Source: Notolepis coatsorum (lineage: Eukaryota > Chordata > Actinopteri > Aulopiformes > Paralepididae). From it: DNA of 64,000 nt. Position numbers and translations under genes: made by a program. The DNA is taken from the NCBI GenBank assembly GCA_963971535.1, contig OZ020589.1, forward strand, positions 89,080,183-89,144,182, read 5' to 3'. The notes under the pieces were generated by a model, which was not told where the DNA came from, made no database searches, and saw only the letters and a program-made list of their open reading frames with translations. The number at the start of each line of letters is the position of its first letter. Position 1 is the stretch's first letter. Shown piece after piece: positions 43,093 to 52,766 of this stretch.

Positions 43093-45075
43093 TGGCGCAA
43101 CCACCCCAGGATTCAGCGGTCAAAGGGAGAGAGCAAGCGAGTGACACACTGCTCGCTATGGAGAGATTCTTCTAGGGGGATTTTCTCTCCTCATCCTCGA
43201 TGGAGAGGATGCAACTGCACGCGCTGCTCACCTGCGCAAGTGAGACGTGCAGCGCGGAGCAGGCGCCACTGCTGGCGGAACATGCCCGACAGCTGGGAGT
43301 GATAATTCGGACACTCTGGTCCCCTGCCCCCAGCGAAGCCACGGCTACCAGCACGCCCTTCCCCGCAAGTAAGGCCTCTACTGCCACTGCAGCCGTTGCT
43401 AGTTTAGCCCCTGCTGTTAGCATAGGCCCTGCAGCCTTCACTGCCCAGGCAGCGTGAATATTTTAGGCAACCAACTTATGTTCAGCGTTTCTCTGATTGG
43501 CCACTACGCCCATGTGAGCGCGAGAGAGCGGCAGTGCGGAAATAGGCTGCATTCTATTGCCATTCTCTGCGACAAACTCTAACCTTAACCAACTCCGAAA
43601 CAGCGCCTAAACTTAACCCTTCTAACCTTAACCAACTCTGAAACAATGCCTAACCTTAACCCTAACCTTAACCAACTCCGAAACAATGCCTAAACTTAAC
43701 CATAACCTTAACCAACTCCGAAATAATATTGCCATGCTCTAAGACGAACTCTAACCTTAACCAACTCCGAAACAGCGCCTAAACTTAACCAACTCCGAAA
43801 CAATGCCTAACCTTAACCCTAACCTTAACCAACTCCGAAACAATGCCTAAACTTAACCAGCGAAAGAATGCATGTATAAAAAAAAAAATAAAAAAAAATG
43901 GCGCGTCGCCGCAGCTCTCCCTACTAGCTCAGCCCCTACCGCTAGCTTAGCCCCTGCTGTTAGCATAGGCCTGCAGCCTTCACAGCCCAGGCTACTAGCT
44001 CAACCCCTACCGCTAGCTTAGCCCCGGTAGCTAGCGCAGCTAGCAGAACCTCTACAGTTAGCATGTCCCCTGCTGCTAGTTTAGCCCCCACTGCTAGCAC
44101 CATAGCCCTCTCTGCTAGTATAGCGTCCCCTACTGGTCCCATAGCCCCCCTCGGGGACAGGTTTGATGAGGCACATTCCCTTTTGCAAAAATTCATGGGC
44201 AATTATTCTCCGGCCTGCAGTCTGGAGGAGCGAAAGAGCGCTTATCGCCTGGTGTTCTCCATGATGAAGTGGAGTCCTGGAAGAGCATGCGAACTCCAGT
44301 TACTGGCCGGGAACATGTTTAGGGTGCTCTTCCAGGACCCCAACTCCCCAGCCGACTGCCAAGCTGCTAACCCTGTCAGGCCCTTTGCAGATAGCAAGGC
44401 CTCTACTACTAGCTTAGCCCTCGCCGCTAGTGTAGCCTTGGTAGCTACCGCCTCAGTCCGGTCCACTAGAGCATCAACATCAACGTACAGCTAACTTAGC
44501 CTCTGCGGCTAACCAGGACTCAACTGCTAGCTTAGCGTCTACTGCTAGCATAGCCCCTACTAGAGCTGGTTCAGCCCCTGTAGCTTCTGCGGCTTCCCCC
44601 CTGACTTCACCTACTAGTGTAGCCCGTACTGCTAGCACGCCCCCCTCGGGTGTTAGCATGGCCCCTGCAGCTATCAAGTCCCGAAAGGCTAGCGAGACTC
44701 GGAGGGCTAGCAAGGCCCTTACTGCTAGCAAAGGTTCCGTAGCTAGCAGAACCGTTACTGCTAGCGTAGCTTCTTCGGTAGCTACCTACCTAGCTTCCCT
44801 TGCTAGCACAGGTTCTACAGCTAACAGGGCCCTGTGGTTAGCTCAGCCCAGACAGTTAGCGCAGCCCCTGCTGCTAGCTTGGCCCCTGCTGCTAATGTAG
44901 CCTCAGTAGCTACGCCCGGTCCGGTCTCCACGTCCAGCCCAGCCTCTACGCCTGGTCCGGCTGCAACGCCGGGCCCCGGCTCCTCGTCTGGCCCCACCTC
45001 CACGCCCAGCCCAGCCTCTACGCCTGGTCCGGCTGCAGCGCCCGGCCCCGGCTCTTCGTCTGGCCCCACCTCAAC
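43093..45075 (+). other. Ala/Ser/Thr/Pro-rich degenerate coding-like block
   Basis: Starts MAQPPQDSAVKGREQASDTL (stop at 43173), then MERMQLHALLTCASETCSAE (43200-43457), then beyond the foldback insert FDEAHSLLQKFMGN and SLEERKSAYRLVFSMMKWSP (44063-44494). Between these are long runs of degenerate GCTAGC/TAGCCCCT words coding Ala-Ser-Leu-Ala-Pro-like repeats, and at the end repeated CTGGTCCGGCTGCA-type Pro-Gly-Ser units. Several frame changes exist. I do not recognise the protein. It could be the gag of the LTR-like element preceding it. Confidence 0.4.
43457..43905. mobile_element. Foldback-family fragment with CCTTAACC repeats
   Basis: TCTGATTGGCCACTACGCCC matches one arm of the foldback MITEs at 9526 and 23865. 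It is followed by several copies of AACCTTAACCAACTCCGAAA, the same interior word expanded in tandem, and an A-rich end. It interrupts the Ala-rich block. It resembles telomeric CCCTAA words but is not a telomere repeat. Confidence 0.65.
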
Positions 45076-45852
45076 ATTGACATATGTACATTGAATTATC
45101 GACGAAAACGTACTTGGTCCCAAGAAGAGGGTCTCGTGTATTATTGGGTTAGGACATTTACTGTACATTGGAGGGGGTTGGGTTAGGACATTTACAGGGG
45201 CCAGTTTCGAGTTGCAGTCTCCCGTAGGTGCTCTTTGAGAGTGGTTTTGAAAGTGGGTAGTGATTCACATTCCTTTACAGCTGTGGGTAGGGCGTTCCAC
45301 ATAATTGCGGCATAATTGCGAAACGTGTTTTGTCCCTTGTTTGAGCCGAATCTGGGTTTCACATGATTTGTGGAGCTCCCTCTGGTGTTGTGGTATTCAC
45401 TGACCTTTGGGAAGTAATTTGACATGTACATGGGTACCTTAGTCGTGTAGTGTATCTTGTAGACCAGGCCCATTGCAAGTTGCTGTACTCTGTCCTCTAC
45501 TCTAAGCCATCCTAGGTTGTCAAAGTGGGCAGGGGTGAGGTGGGTTCTAGGAGTAAGGTCAAGCAGTAGTCTGACCAGTTTGTTTTGTGATGTTTGTAAT
45601 TTAGTTTTTAGCGCCTTTGAGGTGCTTTGGTACCATGAGGTGCAAGCATAGTCGTAGTACCCTTGAATGAGTGCTCCTGCCAGAGTCTTCAGGGTATTCT
45701 TGTTTACCAGAGAGGAGATCCGGTACAAGAATCTAGTTCGTTGGTTGACTTTTTTTATTACATTGGATGCCATTTTGTCACAGGAAAGATTTGCCTCTAG
45801 GATGGAACCTAGGTATGTAATTTCATCTTTCCTTGTGACAATATTGTCACCC

Positions 45853-46019
<167 letters not shown>

Positions 46020-46024
46020 TGCAG

Positions 46025-46087
46025 AGCACGAGAAGGGCAGGCAGCGGCAGGCCATCCTCGGAGAACATCCATCTTCCTCCAGCTACG
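46025..46087 (+). CDS. hnrnpll: hnRNP L-like protein, internal exon (linker)
   Basis: A 63-bp exon with acceptor TTGCAG and donor GTCAGT. Its first two bases complete the codon begun at 5490, and it then encodes HEKGRQRQAILGEHPSSSSY plus a split Gly codon. Recalled human hnRNP LL has a very similar GKGRQRQAILGEHPSS stretch in the linker between RRM2 and RRM3, which hnRNP L lacks in this form, so this exon is the best evidence for the LL paralogue. It lies 40.5 kb from the previous exon, directly after the (TG)n tract. Confidence 0.9.
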
Positions 46088-46358
46088 GTCAGTGCACCAG
46101 AGACCTCAGGTGTCCCACGTCAAACATGTTGATCCTTTTCCATACTCAAAGTACTGTCTATTGTTAGTATATCAATTGTGTTTTAAGTGTATTCCTTTCC
46201 TACCCACATGTACCTTTCTAAGAGTATAGTATACTTGCAAAGTATTTTTACTCTTTACAAGAAAAAGATGAAAATGTTCAGCCTATTGTAATGACCCTGG
46301 CCTGCTGTGTTACAAACGTATCATTAATCAACATCCTTCTACCTCTGTACGTGTCCAG

Positions 46359-46573
46359 GACCACACTGCCCCCTGCTGCCCCTGCCCAGTAACAGCAGGT
46401 ACAAGCGGACCAGCCTGGAGGTGCCCGAGGTGGTGTCCTACCCGCTGCCCCAGACCTCCTGCTACCTTGGCCCCGCCTCCAGCTCCGTCGCCATGGTGAC
46501 CGGCCTGCACCCCGCCAAGATGAACTGCATGCGTATCTTCAACCTCTTCTGCCTGTACGGGAACATCGAGAAG
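46359..46573 (+). CDS. hnrnpll: hnRNP L-like protein, internal exon (start of RRM3)
   Basis: A 215-bp exon, acceptor GTGTCCAG, donor GTCAGT, entered in phase 1 and left in phase 0. It encodes PLLPLPSNSRYKR, EVVSYPLPQTS, then the RRM3 opening SSVAMVTGLHPAKMNCMRIF and NLFCLYGNIEK. The KMNC and FCLYGNIEK motifs are diagnostic for RRM3 of hnRNP L/LL. The intron before it is 271 bp. The next exon (RRM3 continuation) was not found up to 64000, so the following intron is at least 17 kb or the exon lies in sequence I failed to see. Confidence 0.93.
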
Positions 46574-46635
46574 GTCAGTTGCCTGTTCCTCGCAGGGCTT
46601 TTAGATCTCTGGGGTCCTGGGAGTAGTTACTCTAT

Positions 46636-46927
46636 AGAACTGTGATTCTCAACCTTTTTTCGTTCAACACCCCCCTGTCTGACGTCCATGTTCCATAACT
46701 GCCCCCTCAACCACCCAATGGGAATTACATTTCCGGCTCTCAATGTTATGATTTTCTGTTTATCCTGGGTATGACATTCTCAGCCATTGATGTTTGTTGG
46801 GTCAAGGAAGTCTGTCAGTGTTGTGTGTCAAGTGAAGTCTTCTAAAAATGGGACCCAATAAAATCTTAATTTATAATTGTTTTTCCTGGATTCCGATTTT
46901 TACTCATTTTACGTTTTACTACCAAGT
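46636..46927. other. Intronic, possible hAT-like end
   Basis: GTGATTCTCAACCTTTTTTC at 46640 is the style of a Charlie-type hAT terminus. The other end is not found. The rest is unremarkable. Confidence 0.3.
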
Positions 46928-47095
46928 GTGTAGATCACAGTGGAACCTCACTCCCCAGGTCGATAGATCACAGTGGAACCTCACTCCCCAGGTCTATAGA
47001 TCACAGTGGAACCTCACTCCCCAGGTCTATAGATCACAGTGGAACCTCACTCCCCAGGTCTATAGATCACAGTGGAACCTCACTCCCCAGTCTAT
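46928..47095. repeat. 33-bp minisatellite
   Basis: Five copies of a 33-bp unit (GATCACAGTGGAACCTCACT plus CCCCAGGTCTATA). A short (ATAGA)n tract follows at 47095-47122. The open frame RSQWNLTPQVY repeats only because 33 is divisible by three. Confidence 0.93.
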
Positions 47096-47318
47096 AGATA
47101 GAATAGAATAGAATAGAATAGAAATTATTTTATTATCCTGAGGGAAATTTGAAACTACAAATCGCTCACATTAAACATTTAGACAGAACAAGTCACAAAT
47201 AAGAATAACAAAACAAATTGCCTAAGAATAAGAATAGAATAAAATGTACAGATAAAATATACATAAGTCTACAGTAAGTGTAATATTGCACAGTGTTGTT
47301 TCAAAAGTAAAAGTCCAG

Positions 47319-48035
47319 GGCCCTCATTTATCAACAATGCTTAGAAAGTGTTCTATTTTTGGTCTTAAGCACAGAATTTAGAATGTCTCTACGCACAGAA
47401 AAATTGGAATTTATCAACCGTGCGTGCACAGGTCCTGCGCACACTCCGTGTTGATAAATACCATTTGTTCTTACCGTCTATGCTTGTGCACGATTATCCA
47501 TATATGGTCATGAAACACCCCCATGGGATGTGAAATAATGGTCTTACCCGAGCGAACTCTGAGAAACTTCACTGAGAGCGAGATTGATCACAGAGGTCTA
47601 ACCAACTAATTCAACGTATACAGCATTTCCCGTTGTGAACAATCTTATTTGGAAACATGACACACAGAATAATAGTATTTAGCGTTTTATTTTAAACAAT
47701 ATTTAATCGTATGATTATAGATATTTCTTGAGAATAAATAAATCCAATGAAGTTGTCAAGTTCACAGACAAGACAACTCCGCTGAGGAGGAGGGAGCATG
47801 CAGACTATCTTCGGTGCACCGGGAGCCAAGGATGTTGACCAGTCCTGCTACAGAACCAGCACATTGACAAAAAATAAATGAGAAGCTGACCTGACATTAA
47901 GCACTGTAATGACTGAAATGAAATCAATTTCAGCAGGCCAACTCTGCGCTTTACAATGCCTATTGTGCGCTTGTGAGCCCGTGGTTTTGGTCAGAGTCAT
48001 TATGGCTTCAGTGGATAACCCTGATCTGCATTTAA
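47319..48035 (-). mobile_element. Harbinger element, 3' part (minus strand)
   Basis: Starts at the terminal repeat GGGCCCTCATTTATCAAC and then matches the right part of the Harbinger at 10570-13116 in reverse (ACCCCCATGGGATGTGAAAT, ATCTTATTTGGAAACATGAC). At about 47900-48030, minus strand, decayed transposase motifs DQGYPLKP and AHKRTIGIVKRR are readable. The other part of the transposase lies beyond LINE-B at 60450-60655. Confidence 0.75.
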
Positions 48036-48345
48036 GTGATTGATTGATTGAAAACTTTATTAACAGATTGCAGAATGGGTACAGTACAGTACAGCTCAAT
48101 ACATACAATTGTTAAGGGGATGCAGACCAGAGAAAGACTTTCGTCTTGTTTACATCAGGGTCCCCCATTTTCAATTCATCATAACATATGACATACATGA
48201 CATACAGATAGACAGTACTGCTACATCTATACATTTATGACATACCAGATTTGCAAATACAGTACTGTTTGTGATACGAAAAGAGTCCAGAAAAGAGAGT
48301 ATATACATTTGACGTAGAAACTGTACATTGGAGGAGGTTGGGTAG

Positions 48346-48347
48346 GT

Positions 48348-48381
<34 letters not shown>

Positions 48382-48424
48382 GTACATTGGAGGTGGTTGG
48401 GGGGGGGGGGGGGGGGGGGAGGGT
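48346..48424. repeat. Poly-G tracts in LINE-B 3'UTR
   Basis: Two G-runs of about 32 and 21 bases separated by ACTGTACATTGGAGGTGGTT, with G-rich GGGTGGGTGGGTG after them. The corresponding site in the plus-strand copy is a C-run near 38380. Potential G-quadruplex former. Confidence 0.9.
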
Positions 48425-48534
48425 GGGTGGGTGGGGGACACTGTACAACTGAACAAGCAAAACTGTACATTGGAATATTGACAAGACCATACTTGGTCAT
48501 TTACTGTACATTGGGGGGGGTTGTGTTAGGACAT

Positions 48535-50887
48535 TTACAGGGGCCAGTTTCTAATTGCAGTCTCCCGTAGGTGTTTTTTGAGAGTGTTTTTGAAAGTGGG
48601 TAGTGATTCACATTCCTTTACAGCTTTGGGTAGGGCGTTCCACATTGATGTGGCATAATTGCGAAACGTGTTTAGTCCCTTGTTTGAGCCGAATCTGGGT
48701 TTAACATGATTTGTGGAGCTCCCTCTGGTGTTGTGATCGTGGTATTCACTGACCTTTGGGAAGTATTTTGACATGTATGGGTACCTTGGTCGTGTAGTGT
48801 ATCTTGTAGACCAGGCCCATTGCAAGTTGCTGTACTCTGTCTACTCTAAGCCATCCTAGGTTGTCAAAGTGGGCAGGGGTGAGGTGGGTTCTAGGAGTAA
48901 GTAGTCTAGCAGTAGTCTGACCAGTTTGTTTTGAGATGTTTGTAATTTAGTTTTTAGCGCCTTTGAGGTGCTTTGGTACCATGGATGGAACCCAGGTAGG
49001 TAATATCTTCTTTCCTTGTGACAATATTGTCACCCACTGTAACTGAGAAGCCGTCGGTCTTGCTGAGTTTGTTATTTGAACCGAAGAGAATGGACTCTGT
49101 TTTGCCCATGTGTAATGATAGTTTGTTATCAGCGAGCCATATGCAGATTTTGCCTAGTTCTGAGTTGAGGGTTTTTTCAACCTGTAACTTGTTCTTGTCA
49201 GAGACCAGCAGGGCTGAGTCGTCCGCAAACAGGAACAAGTTGCAGTCACAAGCTGACGACATGTCATTTGCATAAATTAGGAACAGTAGCGGACCTAGTA
49301 TGCTTCCTTGTGGAACACCACAGCTCACTGTGAGGGGGGGGATAGGGTACCGTTTACCTCCACCATCTGCTCTCTCCCCTCCAGGTAGGATTGCATCCAG
49401 CTCACTGATAGACTATCAAAACCAATTGCTTTTAGCTTGTCACTCAGAATGGTGTGATTGACAGTGTCGAAGGCCTTTTGTAGGTCCAGCATGACCATGC
49501 CGCAGTAATTTTGCCCGCGTCCACCTCTTGTTTGATGTGGTCGTTTAAATAGAGAAGGCATGTGTCAGTGGAGTGGGATGTTCTGAAGCCAGATTGGAAT
49601 TCGTAGATTCGATTTTTTTCCACTAGGTATTTTTCGACCTGTTCGTATAATTCTTTTTCCATGACTTTCGAGATGGAAGTAAGGATAGAAACAGGGCGGT
49701 AGTTGCCAGGGTCTAATTTACTGCCTTTTTTGTGCAGGGGTGTTACTCTCACAATTTTGAAGTCCTTGGGGACGTGTCCCTGTTTTATGGAGAGGTTTAT
49801 TATGTGTGTGATGACTGGGGTGATGGCGGCTGCTGAGTCTCTGAGGAATTTGGAGGGGATGTTGTCATGGCCAGTGGCCTTGTTAGGTTGGAGGGCACTC
49901 AGTTTTTTGAGTACCTTATCTGTTGTTACCATTTCCAGTTTGAAGTCGTCTTTGTGGACCCCTAGGTTCTTGTAGTATGCTACTATGTGTTCTACCCCAT
50001 ACTGCCCTGAGTGGGAGGGTAGTTTGTTTACCAGTGTTGTGGCTATGTTTGTAAAGAAACTGTTTAAGTAATTGGCTACATCCAGCTTGTCTGTGATGAA
50101 CGTGTTGTCCGTCTTTATGTTTATGTTTGAGAATCTGGTTTTAAGTTTTTTACTGCAGCCTAGTTGGTTATTGAGTCATTTCCAAAGTTCACATGGTTTG
50201 TTTTTGTTTTCCTCGGTTTTGTCATTGATGAAATTTGTTTTGATCATGGAGTTTACGTCATTTCTTAAGTCTGTTTCTTTCCAGTTTGAGTTCAGTCACG
50301 TGGGCTTGGAGTTCACTGCTCGTGCTTTTGGTAAGCTTTGACTGACTTTTACGAAACTCAGAGCATTTTTTGTCTCTGGTTTTCATAGTGGTCAGTATTT
50401 CAGTGTGCATCCACAGCTCAGCGCGATTTTTTACCCTGGTGGTTCTTAGGGGGGCCATGTTGTTTAGTATTGTTGAAAATTTGGTTTTGAAACCAAGCCA
50501 TGTTTCTTCAACCAGTGTACCATTGAGCTCATCTGACCAGTCCAGACTCTCCAGTTCAAGGTTAAAGGCCTCGCTAGAGTAGGTTTTGAGGTCACTAGAT
50601 GTGACTGTTTTGTGACAGCCAGCCTTTTGTTTTAGCTTTTTGCGGGTACAGAATATCATATAATGATCACTTAACCCGCATGCTATAACCCCTTTATTGG
50701 AGATCTTGGACTTGTCAGAGGTCAGGATGAGGTCAATGGTAGTCTGAGTTGACTCACATACACGTGTGGGTTGGGTGATTAGCTGGCTGAGGCCGTGCAG
50801 ATCACAAAACCTATTGAAGGATTTGAAGACGGGTGCATTTTTGTTACATATCCGTGTTCCAATCCCCAATAAGAATCTTTTCTGCAT
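48535..50887 (-). pseudogene. LINE-B ORF2 (endonuclease-reverse transcriptase) pseudogene
   Basis: Minus-strand frames in order: 50887-50258 (endonuclease C-terminus: GLSDHYMIFCTRKKLK), 49932-49444 (RT fingers: LQPNKATGHDNIPSKFLRDS, NYRPVSILTSISKVMEKELY, FQSGFRTSHSTDTCL), 49561-49325 (VMLDLQKAFDTVNHTIL), 49328-48954 (GVPQGSILGPLLFLIYANDM, LFLFADDSALLV with the FADD catalytic box) and 48825-48535 (C-terminus). The product would nick DNA and prime cDNA synthesis on the target. At least three frame breaks and one deletion make it inactive. Confidence 0.9.
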
Positions 50888-51027
50888 CCTCAGCTCCAGC
50901 TAAGGACGCATCCAACACATCATAAAAGCCATTTTGGTCTGGCGGTCTGTAAATTGTGCCGACTAGAACAGATTTAGCCCTTTCAAATAGAATTTCTACA
51001 AAACAGTTTCAATAGCCTCATGATCTA

Positions 51028-52419
51028 TGTTGTGAAGGATCAGATTAAACCGAATATATATATTTATTTATGGATATATATTTAATAGTATTTGTATATC
51101 GTTTGATATCCCCTGTATATTCCTTGTACAATATACACTGAATATCCCTTTAGTCTACTAACAGCCCATAATAGTTTCATTCTACCATTGGACGAGAACC
51201 TGGCGCCAGCAGCCAAGCCCCTTGGTTCAAGTTCAATCGTGCCGACGAACATGTCGTTACAAGCCCGGTTCCGCGTAGGAATACGTCTGGCGAAATACGA
51301 ATGGTACTATTTGTTCACAGCGCATATATATATGGCGCAAGTAAAGTAGAACTTTCTTTTTAGTCCATTAGTCCTTTACCCTCCAACCTAGTAACAGACG
51401 TGAAGCCTCACCCACGACGCACGTGTGGTGCAGTAAGGCCTACTTGGCCTCAGAATAGGCATTGAGACATCGTGTGGATTAATAGTTGAATTGTCATAGT
51501 TTGGCACTATACCGTCGAGTGGGACGTATTTCTATTAAGTTAATAATAGTCTATTATGTATGGTGCATCGTTCGGTTAGAGTTATAAAGTGAGCAGTACC
51601 CCCATCGTTCCTGACGTTATCTGGAGTCTTAACCAGGCTGGGCAGACCACGTGTGGTGCTTGCATCCGAGGAGCTCCGGGCCAGGACGAGTGGACCTGTA
51701 CATTGGATTACTTCACCCGAACGACGTCGAGCCCTACACGGCTTGGATTATCTACGTGCTTTGGGTGCTTTGATTATTCCATGGATAACGGCCAACACTG
51801 CTGAGTGTTGGAACTACCCCCCGAGAGGAGTCCAGGTGAGACGGCGCTCTACCCCGAGTGAGGTCGCCTCACGTCTCTTCGTTGTGGACCGGCAGCTACC
51901 GTCCACCAGAGGGCCCAGCTGTATTCATCTGCGGACCGAGGTTCTGTGGGCACCGTGTTCAGCACTCTGAATTCTCCCAAGAAATCGTCGGCCAGATGGG
52001 ATACCGCCAGCGGCTCTCCTAACCCCCCCCTACTGACTTACAACCAGCGGGACCCCCCTTTAGTGTATCCAGCTATAATCATTTAAGTACCATCGCTATA
52101 GTTCCCTAAAGAACCAGGTTGTATACTTGCTCCCTGCGTAACCAGAGATTGGACATTCAATGTTGATTTACCTACGAATACTCATTTGCCTTACAAGTGC
52201 ATTTCAAATCATAAATGTCATTAAGTGAACGTTGTATATACCCTTTGCTATATAAAATATTCGATTTATACATTTGTGTGGACTTCGTTTCATCAGGTGG
52301 GAAAGTGTTCATCATATCTATATCATGTACTGGATGGCCAGAAGTTAAAGTACAAGCGGTAGTGGTTTAATGATACCATACTTATCAATACAGTCAGGGA
52401 ATTGTACCCCTCAGTTACA
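51028..52419 (+). repeat. 5' LTR of BEL/Pao element
   Basis: 1392 bp, TG...CA ends. An AT-rich box (CATATATATATATGGCGC) near 51324 is a possible TATA region. The 27 bp following it are missing from the 3' LTR. Confidence 0.95.
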
Positions 52420-52421
52420 AT

Positions 52422-52437
52422 TGGTCCTTCGAGCCGG
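52422..52437 (+). promoter_or_regulatory. Putative primer binding site
   Basis: TGGTCCTTCGAGCCGG lies two bases after the 5' LTR, the expected place and TGG start for a tRNA-primer binding site. The tRNA identity was not determined. Confidence 0.7.
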
Positions 52438-52487
52438 AGGGTAACTAGTGTAATATTAATATAGTGTTATTAATATTGAAATGGCCT

Positions 52488-52766
52488 ATGATGAACACTC
52501 CACGAAACGGTCCTCCTAACGTAGAACGCCCGCAGCGCAGACGACAGCCACCTCAGTACTTAGAGGATTACGCTGTCAGTCAACTACCTAGCCTTCGACA
52601 AACGGTAAACGCGGTAAAAGTAGAAAGTAAAATTATGTCTGACCTTAACGACCAGGTTTCCCCGACCACAGAGGCCCTAGTGGGTTCTAATGTAACTGAC
52701 CAAGCTCACGTGGGGACCAGGAGGGAGCTGACATGCCTTTACCCCCCGCCAATACCGAAGAAGTAG
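52488..52766 (+). CDS. BEL/Pao gag N-terminal segment (frame 1)
   Basis: Short frame with a likely start MMNTPRNGPPNVERP, followed by RRRQPPQYLEDYAV, a basic, Pro-rich opening typical of fish Pao gag proteins as I recall. It ends at 52766 and overlaps the long polyprotein frame, which is open from 52700 and has its first ATG at 52733. Passing from one to the other needs a -1 shift. A run of six C at about 52741-52746 lies in the overlap. Either an indel mutation or an internal start/frameshift strategy could explain it. An upstream ATG at 52464 is in the same frame. Confidence 0.6.
   Translation: MMNTPRNGPPNVERPQRRRQPPQYLEDYAVSQLPSLRQTVNAVKVESKIMSDLNDQVSPTTEALVGSNVTDQAHVGTRRELTCLYPPPIPKK

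Noticed and set aside
43560..43870. Interstitial telomere repeat
   Set aside because: Words are AACCTTAACCAACTCCGAAA-type, not TTAGGG repeats, and match the interior of the foldback MITE family.
48346..48570. Poly-Gly/Pro frames in the G-run region
   Set aside because: Homopolymer artefact in the LINE-B 3'UTR.
51589..51970. Frames of 71 and 105 codons present in both LTRs of the BEL/Pao element
   Set aside because: Identity between the two LTRs is due to recent insertion, not protein conservation; no domain recognised.
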